From Chloroflexota bacterium (lineage in GTDB: Bacteria; Chloroflexota; Dehalococcoidia; Lucifugimonadales; Lucifugimonadaceae), in the NCBI GenBank assembly GCA_002725925.1, contig PBRL01000056.1, positions 6,938 to 13,430 on the forward strand: DNA of 6,493 nt, given 5' to 3'. The translations under genes were made by a program, and so were the position numbers. The notes below the pieces were generated by a model, which was not told where the DNA came from, did not search any database, and saw only the letters and a program-made list of their open reading frames with translations. Shown here one piece after another: positions 1-5,231 of this stretch (the first letter of the stretch is position 1; each line of letters starts with the position of its first letter).

Positions 1-1
1 C

Positions 2-7
2 AGGAGG
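2..7 (+). promoter_or_regulatory. Shine-Dalgarno of the secreted surface protein gene
   Basis: AGGAGG lies six bases before the ATG at 14. It is a full match to the anti-SD core at good spacing and fixes the start of the downstream gene. The promoter must lie left of the window. Confidence 0.85.
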
Positions 8-13
8 GCGCCG

Positions 14-1147
14 ATGCTAAGCTCCGCAATTCCAAAGCGGTTGGTAGTTTCTCTCGTTTTGGTGGGCTTGGTTTCTCTATTCATGACGTCGTTCGCAGGG
101 TTGACCTCCGAACATGTCTCGGCCCAGGCAACGGGCACGAATCTAAAAGACCTCAAGTTTGGTACTGCAAGTACCCATCAAGCAGGCGATGTGTTCATCG
201 TAACGGTGGATCCCTACGACGAAAATGGTGACGTTAATACGGCCTTAGCTAATGTCACTTACACGTGGGGTGGCACTTGTGGATCGCACGCATCTGCCAC
301 TACAAGTGTGCCGAGTTCTACCGTCACGGCCAGTAGCGGTGGTGCATGTACAGGAACTATTACCGTTACGGCAACACAATCTAGTGGAGATGCGGAAACT
401 CACCCGGCTGCCGGGACTCTTTCGATGATTCTAAACGTGAATGCTCTGGCCTCTGCTGATCCTGCACCCACGTATACTGACCCTTCTCCAGTTCCTGAGA
501 TCGTACCTGATGGTCTGACGGCGGCTGATGTAGGAATCATCATTCCATCCGCTGGTGGATCGTTTACTGAGGTTGACGGCACTGCATCGATTACTGTGCC
601 GGCTGGTGCTATTGCCAATGGCACAGCTGCGGCGGTAGGTATTGTTACTGTTGCTTCGTCCGGTCTGCCGTCCCCGCCAGCAGCTGCTACTGAAGGGGCT
701 TCTTCTGGAACATTCACATTTGGTAGCTCAGCGGTTAATGTTCAGTGGTACGATGCTACCGGGGCTGTGCAGACTACGTACAGTTTGCTTAAGCCTGCTG
801 AATTATGTTTGCCGTTCACTCAGGACGACCTTAATGGCGCAGCTGGTGGTCCCGATGGTTTGGGAATCTGGCGATACACCGGAACCGAGTGGGTGTCATT
901 GAACAGCAGTGCAAATGTCGGCACTGGAACCGTATGTGGTACTTCATCTAGCTTCTCGTCGTTCGCCATAGGCCTTGATGTTGCGGCTCCTGGAGCAGCA
1001 GCTAGTGGCGGTGTCGCTTTACCGGGAACAGGTGGGTATAGCCCGAGCGTAACTATCTTGCTTCTGGCCCTGATGGCTGGGATCGTTCTGGTTGTTACCG
1101 GTTCTCTTACAGTTCGTCGTGTATTGTGGGTGCGAGACATCTCATAG
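14..1147 (+). CDS. Secreted Ser/Thr/Ala-rich surface protein with LPGTG-type C-terminal anchor
   Basis: A 377-residue exported protein of unknown specific function. Residues 1-37 form a signal peptide: basic PKR, a long hydrophobic core, and a VSA-QA cleavage site after A37. Residues about 45-145 look like a beta-rich, Ig-like domain, with Cys89 and Cys112 positioned for a disulfide. A Pro-rich hinge (about 150-165) follows. Residues about 170-325 form a second beta domain containing ITVPAGAI (193-200), which recalls ZU5-like domains, and a second Cys pair (265, 308). The C-terminus has LPGTG at 336-340, a hydrophobic span of about 22 residues, then RR and a short charged tail. That order matches a sortase sorting signal, but it could equally be a plain C-terminal membrane anchor. 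No sortase gene is visible here. The start is set by the AGGAGG at 2-7. The gene is followed by its own terminator, so it is probably not co-transcribed with cofE. The secreted-protein call is firm; the function is unknown. Confidence 0.85.
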   Translation: MLSSAIPKRLVVSLVLVGLVSLFMTSFAGLTSEHVSAQATGTNLKDLKFGTASTHQAGDVFIVTVDPYDENGDVNTALANVTYTWGGTCGSHASATTSVPSSTVTASSGGACTGTITVTATQSSGDAETHPAAGTLSMILNVNALASADPAPTYTDPSPVPEIVPDGLTAADVGIIIPSAGGSFTEVDGTASITVPAGAIANGTAAAVGIVTVASSGLPSPPAAATEGASSGTFTFGSSAVNVQWYDATGAVQTTYSLLKPAELCLPFTQDDLNGAAGGPDGLGIWRYTGTEWVSLNSSANVGTGTVCGTSSSFSSFAIGLDVAAPGAAASGGVALPGTGGYSPSVTILLLALMAGIVLVVTGSLTVRRVLWVRDIS

Positions 1148-1177
1148 CTATTACGAGACGAAATTGTGTAAGTTTGG

Positions 1178-1210
1178 AAAGGGATCCGAGTGTCGGGTCC
1201 CTTTTCTTTT
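1178..1210 (+). terminator. Intrinsic terminator after the surface protein gene
   Basis: GGGATCCG (1181-1188) pairs with CGGGTCCC (1194-1201) over 8 bp with one T-G wobble and a 5-nt loop. The AAA before the stem can extend the pairing into the T run. The tail TTTTCTTTT (1202-1210) follows directly. It lies 31 nt after the TAG at 1145-1147 and separates this transcript from cofE. Confidence 0.88.
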
Positions 1211-1306
1211 GACCGAAAAACTATTCTCCTGCTCAAAATTCAATTTCATAAAAGGCAAAGACTTTGATTGGTCCCAAACGATAGATTTTCAACAAGTGGG
1301 CGTTAA

Positions 1307-2083
1307 ATGCATGATCTTCAAATGACTATGGATGATGGAGTAAGGGCTATACCGATCCCTGGTTTACCTGAGATCGTTAGTGGCGAAAATATTGGCAATT
1401 TGATATCGGATCAGTGTTTGATGAACGATACCCCACCGTGCGTTGGAGATTTGATTGTTGTTGCGCAAAAGATCGTCTCAAAGTCGGAGAATGCTGTAGT
1501 AGAGCTTTCGACTCAAACCCCTAATGATGAAGCATACCGATTAGCTCAAATTGTTGGAAAGGACCCGCGATTGGTTCAGATTGTCCTCGATCAGTCAACA
1601 CGGGTAGTTCGAGCTGTGCAAGGTGTCCTGATAGTTGAGACTCATCATGGCTTCGTATGTGCCAACGCGGGCGTCGACCACTCAAACATAGAAGGTGATG
1701 AAACGGTTACTATTTTGCCAGTGGATTCAGATCGATCGGCTGAGATCATTAGAGGTGCTTTCCTCCGTAGAACGGGCCGCAAGGTCGGTGTTGTGATTTC
1801 TGATACGTTTAATAGACCGTGGCGAGAGGGTTCTATTAATGTTGCAATCGGGATTGCAGGCTTTGATCCTCTACAAGATCTGAGGGGTACAGAGGACGAT
1901 TTTAATCGCGAGATGACGACTAGTGTTGTTTCTTTAGCAGATGAGGTAGCTTCCATGGCTCAACTCGTAATGGGTGAGGCAGGAAGAGTTCCGGCCGCGA
2001 TAGTACGAGGTGTTAAATGGAACCCTGGCGATCACTCTAAAACCCGGTTATTACGACCTGCAAATCAAGACCTGTTCAGATAG
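1307..2083 (+). CDS. cofE: Coenzyme F420-0:L-glutamate ligase (CofE, stand-alone)
   Basis: CofE uses GTP and divalent metal to add L-glutamate to F420-0 and then a gamma-linked second glutamate, giving F420-1 and F420-2 in the cytoplasm. The 258-residue product matches the family along its whole length: IPIPGLPEI (15-23), GDLIVVAQKIVSKSE (47-61), HHGFVCANAGVDHSN (113-127), VISDTFNRPWREG (163-175) followed by NVAIGIAGF (178-186), and ADEVASMAQLVMGEA (211-225). The length is that of the monofunctional archaeal-type enzyme. It lacks the C-terminal nitroreductase-like half of actinobacterial FbiB. In-frame ATGs at 1307, 1322 and 1328 all precede the conserved domain, and none has a strong SD (AAGTGGG upstream of 1307 is weak), so the start is uncertain by up to seven codons. 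No other F420 gene is in the window. It converges on the small gene to its right, with 21 bases between the stop codons. Confidence 0.95.
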   Translation: MHDLQMTMDDGVRAIPIPGLPEIVSGENIGNLISDQCLMNDTPPCVGDLIVVAQKIVSKSENAVVELSTQTPNDEAYRLAQIVGKDPRLVQIVLDQSTRVVRAVQGVLIVETHHGFVCANAGVDHSNIEGDETVTILPVDSDRSAEIIRGAFLRRTGRKVGVVISDTFNRPWREGSINVAIGIAGFDPLQDLRGTEDDFNREMTTSVVSLADEVASMAQLVMGEAGRVPAAIVRGVKWNPGDHSKTRLLRPANQDLFR

Positions 2084-2106
2084 GCGGTTTCACCGGGTTG
2101 GTTTTT
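2041..2106 (+). terminator. Weak possible terminator at the convergent cofE / zinc-ribbon junction
   Basis: AACCCGGT (2041-2048) is an exact inverted repeat of ACCGGGTT (2092-2099), spanning the end of cofE, and is followed by GGTTTTT (2100-2106). A smaller nested hairpin, CGGT-TTC-ACCG (2085-2095), uses part of the same arm. The 43-nt spacer and short alternative stem make this a weak intrinsic terminator at best. It is the only candidate between the two convergent stop codons. Confidence 0.25.
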
Positions 2107-2368
2107 ACTTTGGGGCTTCGGTGTTTTTGGTACCAGGAGCCTTATTTTTTGGTCCCGGGGCTTTATTGCCGTACCAGGATGAGTATTCGAATGAGTTGCG
2201 AAATTCCTTATTCTCACCGCAGGCTTTACAGTGACCTTGGCTGACCGCGCCATTTGGTGGATCGATTACCCAGTGGTGAACGCAACTTTCGTCGGCTACA
2301 TCTGCGCTGGGATTTTCGCTAGCTGTGGCACCAGCAGTTTTTTTCTTTCCTGATGAAGATGGACTCAT
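2105..2368 (-). CDS. Small zinc-ribbon-like protein (CxHH...CxxC)
   Basis: An 87-residue protein with no function I can name. It has a Ser/Lys/Ala-rich, probably disordered N-terminus (1-27). A compact core follows with Cys29, His31, His32, then DPPNG (36-40) and Cys47-x-x-Cys50, then EFRNSFEYSSW (55-65). A Lys/Pro/Gly tail contains the tandem heptapeptides NKAPGPK (68-74) and NKAPGTK (75-81). The Cys/His spacing suggests one bound zinc. I recall small Chloroflexota proteins with an HHW...PNG...C..CG...F.N pattern, but that is from memory. The ATG at 2368 is preferred because GGAG lies 10 nt upstream. An in-frame ATG at 2413 would add 15 residues but has no SD. It is transcribed away from the B12 operon, sharing the dyad-rich intergenic block. 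That it is a real gene rests on the coherent core, not on length. Confidence 0.68.
   Translation of the reverse strand: MSPSSSGKKKTAGATASENPSADVADESCVHHWVIDPPNGAVSQGHCKACGENKEFRNSFEYSSWYGNKAPGPKNKAPGTKNTEAPK
2126..2167 (-). repeat. Two-copy 21-bp coding repeat (NKAPGxK)
   Basis: Two adjacent 21-bp units, 2147-2167 and 2126-2146, encode NKAPGPK and NKAPGTK. A degraded third unit (NTEAPK) reaches the stop. The DNA copies are diverged at several positions, so the repeat is not freshly duplicated. Confidence 0.6.
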
Positions 2369-2483
2369 GCGGTATCGGCTCCGAGCAACCAAGATCAATG
2401 TATATGGCGACATGCCATTTTTGATGAACCAATTGGCCTGACTGCAATTTTAACCTAAGTAGACAAATCTTGCTGAAATTAAC

Positions 2484-2511
2484 TTATCAATTAGTTTTTG
2501 TCGATTGATAA
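2484..2511. promoter_or_regulatory. AT-rich perfect dyad, candidate operator between divergent genes
   Basis: TTATCAAT (2484-2491) and ATTGATAA (2504-2511) are exact inverted repeats separated by 12 nt. The half-site centres are 20 bp apart, close to two helical turns, as expected for a dimeric DNA-binding protein. It lies about 116 bp upstream of the small minus-strand gene's start and about 110 bp upstream of the riboswitch. No T tract follows either arm, so a terminator is unlikely. The regulator is unknown. Confidence 0.35.
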
Positions 2512-2551
2512 ACACTGCTTGGCCGTGAGCTTAGCTTGGCGACTCAGTGTT
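2511..2551. repeat. Inverted repeat AACACTG / CAGTGTT enclosing a GCTTGGC direct repeat
   Basis: AACACTG (2511-2517) is exactly complementary to CAGTGTT (2545-2551). Inside and overlapping it, GCTTGGC occurs twice, at 2517-2523 and 2534-2540, 17 bp apart. It abuts the AT-rich dyad on its left. It may be part of the same control region or may be chance. Confidence 0.3.
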
Positions 2552-2567
2552 GTTAAAAGATCGCCTG

Positions 2568-2603
2568 TATTATGTTGACACGTAAGTGGGTTGAGATTAG
2601 TCT
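2568..2603 (+). promoter_or_regulatory. Candidate promoter of the riboswitch/B12 operon
   Basis: Two overlapping readings exist. TTGACA (2575-2580) is a perfect -35, but the box 17 bp downstream, TAGTCT (2598-2603), is a poor -10. Alternatively TATTAT (2568-2573) is a 5/6 -10 with no good -35. Either places the transcript start between about 2580 and 2612, upstream of the aptamer. No better promoter is visible between here and the riboswitch. Confidence 0.35.
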
Positions 2604-2611
2604 CGACTTAC
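2582..2611 (+). other. Imperfect hairpin/dyad just upstream of the riboswitch
   Basis: GTAAGT (2582-2587) pairs with ACTTAC (2606-2611), and GAGA (2593-2596) with TCTC (2601-2604). A T-G wobble lies between them, a GGGT bulge sits on the left arm, and the loop is TTAG. It coincides with the weak -10 of the TTGACA promoter reading. It could therefore be an operator, or a 5'-end stem-loop if transcription starts near 2580. Confidence 0.4.
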
Positions 2612-2621
2612 TAAACGAATA

Positions 2622-2831
2622 TGGATGGTTCCTCGGTTTCTAAAACGTTAATGAAACGTTGAGAATAAAAGGGAAGGCGGTGAGAACCCGCCGCGGTAGC
2701 GCCACTGTGACCGGGAAGTTGATTCACAACAAAGCCACTGTCAAAAACATTGATGGGAAGGCGTGATTCAATCGACGAGTCGAAATTAAACTCGATTCGA
2801 TAACCCGAAAGCCAGGAGACCTGCCGGGGAG
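2622..2831 (+). promoter_or_regulatory. Cobalamin riboswitch (aptamer)
   Basis: This RNA element binds adenosyl- or other cobalamin and controls the downstream transport genes. The conserved blocks occur in the right order: GGTT (2627-2630), GGGAAGGCGGTGAGAACCC (2671-2689), CCACTGTGA (2702-2710), AAGCCACTG (2732-2740), GGGAAGG (2755-2761) and the B12 box AAGCCAGGAGACCTGCC (2809-2825), which fits the published B12-box consensus. GGT (2627-2629) can pair with ACC (2819-2821), as expected for the helix closing the core. The variable arm 2771-2801 forms its own stem (CGAGT 2776-2780 with ACTCG 2790-2794). The placement immediately upstream of btuCFD-type genes agrees. I could not identify the usual L5-L13 kissing partner. 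The 5' boundary is approximate. Confidence 0.95.
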
Positions 2832-2851
2832 CTTTTGAGTGACTGCCTCCC
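2826..2851 (+). promoter_or_regulatory. P13-like hairpin of the expression platform, overlapping a strong SD
   Basis: GGGAG (2827-2831) pairs with CTCCC (2847-2851) around a 15-nt loop, immediately after the B12 box. The left arm GGGGAG is also a good SD seven bases before an in-frame GTG at 2839, so this hairpin would hide that SD. GGGG (2826-2829) could alternatively pair with CCCC (2917-2920) of the terminator, giving a possible antiterminator. The pairings are seen in the sequence; the switching is inferred. Confidence 0.5.
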
Positions 2852-2916
2852 GCCTAGGGTGTGGCCTCACGGTGACTTCGCCTACAGTCCGTAACCGATG
2901 TTGCGGCATCTGCGAG

Positions 2917-2945
2917 CCCCTGATGGAGCAGTCAGGGGTTTTTTT
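2917..2945 (+). terminator. Riboswitch-controlled intrinsic terminator
   Basis: CCCCTGA (2917-2923) pairs perfectly with TCAGGGG (2932-2938) over 7 bp with an 8-nt loop, followed by seven Ts (2939-2945). It sits about 90 nt after the B12 box and just before the permease coding region, the standard place for an attenuator. Its 3' arm AGGGG also lies five bases before the TTG start at 2944, so the same stem could block translation. Confidence 0.85.
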
Positions 2946-4023
2946 GTCCGTCAGGATTGAAAATAGCGTTGATAAGACAGTCACGGGGTCGACCGTACTG
3001 AGGCGGCTGTTCACTGGTGTTGTGGTGCTCGGGATCGGAACGGTTCTAATGGTCATCGTCGGATCGGCGGTAGGGCCGGTCAATATTCCGTTCAGCCACG
3101 CGATATCGACGCTGTTTGAAGTGGTTGGAATAGGTGACTCAACCGCGGAACCCACAGAGTACGCAATAATCAAGAGCATTCGGCTGCCTCGTATATTTCT
3201 TGCATTGTTTGTAGGCGCAGCGCTCGGTATCGCCGGTGGAATAATGCAGGGTCTGTTCCGTAACGCCATGGCCGACCCAGGGATCATTGGCGTGTCAAGC
3301 GGGGGAGCGGTTGGTGCGGTTGCTGCTATCGCGTCCGGGGTCAGTAGTATCTCGACGCTGTTTCTCCCGCTTTTCGCGGTTATCGGATCCTCACTATCGA
3401 TGGCTGTGGTTTTTGGGATCGCTTCAATTGGCGGACGATTTTCAATGGCAACACTTCTGCTCGTCGGGGTCGCCGTGAGTTCATTTCTGGCTGCTATTAC
3501 AACAGCGATAATCATCCTCACGGACAACCTGAATGTCCAACGCCAGATCATCTTCTGGATTACCGGTGGTTTTGATACCGCTAGATGGGAATCGGTCCAG
3601 ATCTCAGGCCCGATTATTATCGTAGGCTCACTGGTAACCGTTTTCATGGCCCGGGACCTGAATGTGATGCTCGTAAGTGAAGACGAAGCGCGGGCTCTCG
3701 GCGTCCGGGTAAGGATGGTTCGCAACAGCCTGCTGGTCTCGGCGTCCCTGATTACCGGTACAGCGGTGGCTTTTTCGGGAATCATAGCGTTTGTAGGGCT
3801 GGTTGTTCCGCATGTAGTCCGACTGGTAGTCGGGGCAGACCACAGGGTCCTGCTTCCGCTGAGTGCGCTCGGAGGAGGACTGTTTATGGTCGCGGCGGAT
3901 ACTGCGGCCCGTATCATCCTGTCACCCGCCGAACTCAGGGTAGGAGTCCTTACGGCGATGATCGGCGCACCGTTTTTTATTTACCTGCTCATCCAAAATC
4001 GCTCGCGGGCATCGATGCTTTAA
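2944..4023 (+). CDS. btuC: Cobalamin ABC transporter permease (BtuC-like, FecCD family)
   Basis: Membrane subunit of the vitamin B12 importer, working as a dimer with two BtuD ATPases. From TTG 2944 it is 359 residues with about ten hydrophobic spans starting near residue 20, the usual FecCD size. Family signatures: RLPRIFLALFVGAALGIAGG (80-99), MQGLFRNAMADPGIIGVSSG (101-120), FWITGGF (204-210), DEARALGV (247-254, the likely ATPase-coupling loop), FSGIIAFVGLVVPHVVRL (277-294) and the C-terminal ELRVG...GAPFFIYLL (330-349), where R replaces the common proline of E-(I/L)-P-V-G. Start choice is uncertain. TTG 2944 has AGGGG five bases upstream and gives a normal N-terminus. ATG 2923 lies inside the terminator with a weak SD. 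GTG 2839 has the strongest SD but adds a Cys/Arg-rich, non-family N-terminus. Iron-siderophore or haem permeases look alike; the riboswitch decides for B12. Confidence 0.93.
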   Translation: MSVRIENSVDKTVTGSTVLRRLFTGVVVLGIGTVLMVIVGSAVGPVNIPFSHAISTLFEVVGIGDSTAEPTEYAIIKSIRLPRIFLALFVGAALGIAGGIMQGLFRNAMADPGIIGVSSGGAVGAVAAIASGVSSISTLFLPLFAVIGSSLSMAVVFGIASIGGRFSMATLLLVGVAVSSFLAAITTAIIILTDNLNVQRQIIFWITGGFDTARWESVQISGPIIIVGSLVTVFMARDLNVMLVSEDEARALGVRVRMVRNSLLVSASLITGTAVAFSGIIAFVGLVVPHVVRLVVGADHRVLLPLSALGGGLFMVAADTAARIILSPAELRVGVLTAMIGAPFFIYLLIQNRSRASML

Positions 4024-4039
4024 CCCGAATGATTATCGA

Positions 4040-4044
4040 AAGGA
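4040..4044 (+). promoter_or_regulatory. Shine-Dalgarno deciding the BtuF start
   Basis: AAGGA lies five bases before the ATG at 4050. The other in-frame ATG, at 4029, has no comparable SD. The 4050 start also gives a typical short lipoprotein n-region. Confidence 0.6.
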
Positions 4045-4049
4045 ATGAA

Positions 4050-5225
4050 ATGAAAATCGAATCATTCTCTCTTCTTTGCAGCTGGGTAATTTTTACGATT
4101 ATCACTCCTGTGATATTGGTTGCTCTGCTGGCATGTGGCGGCAAGGAAGGAGCAGCTTCAAAGGTAACCGGTCCAGAGTTAGAAGCAAGCGCCACGTCGG
4201 TTCCGGCGTCCCGCCCCGATCCGACCGCAGAGCCGACGATTATGCCCACACCGTCACCCACTTCGACCCCGGAAGCAACTGCAGAACCGACACCACAACT
4301 GGATCTTTCCCGTTTCGCCGGTATCGATGGGATTTTGGATCCCACGAATTTCGACTGGCCCCGTGCGGTCGAAACATCAGAGGGCGTTATTACCCTGGGT
4401 GCGCCTCTCGAAAAAATCCATTCCCTGTCTCTGGGTCATTCCGAGATTTTGGCCGCATTGATGGATTTTGATCGATTGACAGCCGTTTACAGTTTCTTTA
4501 CTGATGAAGAGCAGTCAAATATCGCGACCCTGTCCGCCGATCATAAAATGATTGGATTTGATCCAGAGGAAGTCGTCGGTCTGGAGCCTGACCTGATCAT
4601 CGCCTCCCGGTTCACGAATGCCGATACCGTTGCTCTCATGAAAGATGCCGGTATACCGGTCGCCAGGACAAATCTTGAAAACTCGGCGCTTGGAAACGTC
4701 CCCAACATACTGTTGATCGGCTACATGATCGGTGCTGAGGTGGAAGCACTTGAACTAGTGAACCAGATTGAATCCCGGATGCAGTTTATCTCGGATATTT
4801 TGCCAGAAGGTTCCCGACCTCGCGTACTTTCCGTCTCGAAGTTCACATCCAGCTTCGCAGCCGGGTCGGATACAACGGAAGGAGGAATTATCGAACAGGC
4901 CGGGGGCATCAATGCTGCGGCTGACTCCGGGATTGAAGGCCATCAGCAGGTGAGTATCGAGTCGATCGCTGCCATAAACCCGGATGTGATCATCGTGCCT
5001 CAGCCGAAAAGCGGTGCAGACGCTTACATCGAAGAACTGATGTCAAGTCCGGCGCTGGCTGAAGTGCCAGCTGTAAAAAACGGAAAGGTTTACTACGTGA
5101 TGCCGAGGTACCACACGACTCTTTCACATTGGAATGTCACCGGAATTGAGCAACTGGCAGCCCTGCTCTTCCATTCAGTTTTTTCAGGAGTGACGTTTGA
5201 AAGCTTCCGGAATTTTAGTGAGTAA
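4050..5225 (+). CDS. btuF: Cobalamin-binding lipoprotein of ABC transporter (BtuF-like)
   Basis: Extracytoplasmic solute-binding subunit that captures B12 and delivers it to the permease. From ATG 4050 it is 391 residues. Residues 1-28 are a lipoprotein signal ending in the lipobox LLAC, with Cys29 as the lipidated residue. A Pro/Thr/Glu-rich linker (about 40-85, with PTPSPTSTPE) tethers the domain to the membrane. Residues about 105-380 are a class III (helical-backbone) binding domain of the Peripla_BP_2 type: FDWPRAVETSEGVITLG (111-127), the EILAALMDFDRLTAV helix-turn (132-146), LEPDLIIA (178-185), NPDVIIVPQP (310-319) and a C-terminal IEQLAALLF helix. It starts 26 nt after the permease stop and ends 6 nt before the ATPase start. 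An ATG at 4029 would add seven residues without SD support. Metal-chelate or haem binding cannot be excluded from the protein alone; the riboswitch favours B12. Confidence 0.92.
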   Translation: MKIESFSLLCSWVIFTIITPVILVALLACGGKEGAASKVTGPELEASATSVPASRPDPTAEPTIMPTPSPTSTPEATAEPTPQLDLSRFAGIDGILDPTNFDWPRAVETSEGVITLGAPLEKIHSLSLGHSEILAALMDFDRLTAVYSFFTDEEQSNIATLSADHKMIGFDPEEVVGLEPDLIIASRFTNADTVALMKDAGIPVARTNLENSALGNVPNILLIGYMIGAEVEALELVNQIESRMQFISDILPEGSRPRVLSVSKFTSSFAAGSDTTEGGIIEQAGGINAAADSGIEGHQQVSIESIAAINPDVIIVPQPKSGADAYIEELMSSPALAEVPAVKNGKVYYVMPRYHTTLSHWNVTGIEQLAALLFHSVFSGVTFESFRNFSE

Positions 5226-5231
5226 AATTAC

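Noticed and set aside
820..1236. Antisense frame of 138 codons over the surface protein and its terminator
   Set aside because: Runs through the terminator hairpin and opposite a well-supported secreted protein; the translation looks random.
1209..1239. TTGACC...CAAAAT as the cofE promoter
   Set aside because: The spacer is 19 bp and the -10 is 4/6, and the -35 sits in the terminator's T tract; too weak to list.
2010..2234. Plus-strand frame of 74 codons overlapping the cofE end and the small minus-strand gene
   Set aside because: No SD, and the translation of the T-rich strand gives a spurious hydrophobic stretch; the minus strand shows the coherent CxHH...CxxC core.
2447..2452. Minus-strand TAAAAT as the -10 of the small gene
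   Set aside because: A 5/6 match, but no -35-like box at 16-18 bp, so not listed as a promoter.
2832..2846. Loop of the P13-like hairpin as the L5 kissing partner of the riboswitch
   Set aside because: No convincing complement to the L5 region (about 2694-2702) was found; the best alignment needs a mismatch within six bases.
2839..2943. GTG 2839 as the primary permease start
   Set aside because: Kept as an alternative only: strong SD, but it lies upstream of the terminator and gives a Cys/Arg-rich N-terminus atypical for FecCD permeases.
2724..3917. Long open antisense frame (397 codons) opposite the permease
   Set aside because: Its translation is Thr/Arg/Pro-rich low-complexity sequence with no hydrophobic or domain pattern, while the plus strand encodes an unmistakable FecCD permease and the riboswitch points the same way. 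It is an antisense shadow in GC-rich DNA.
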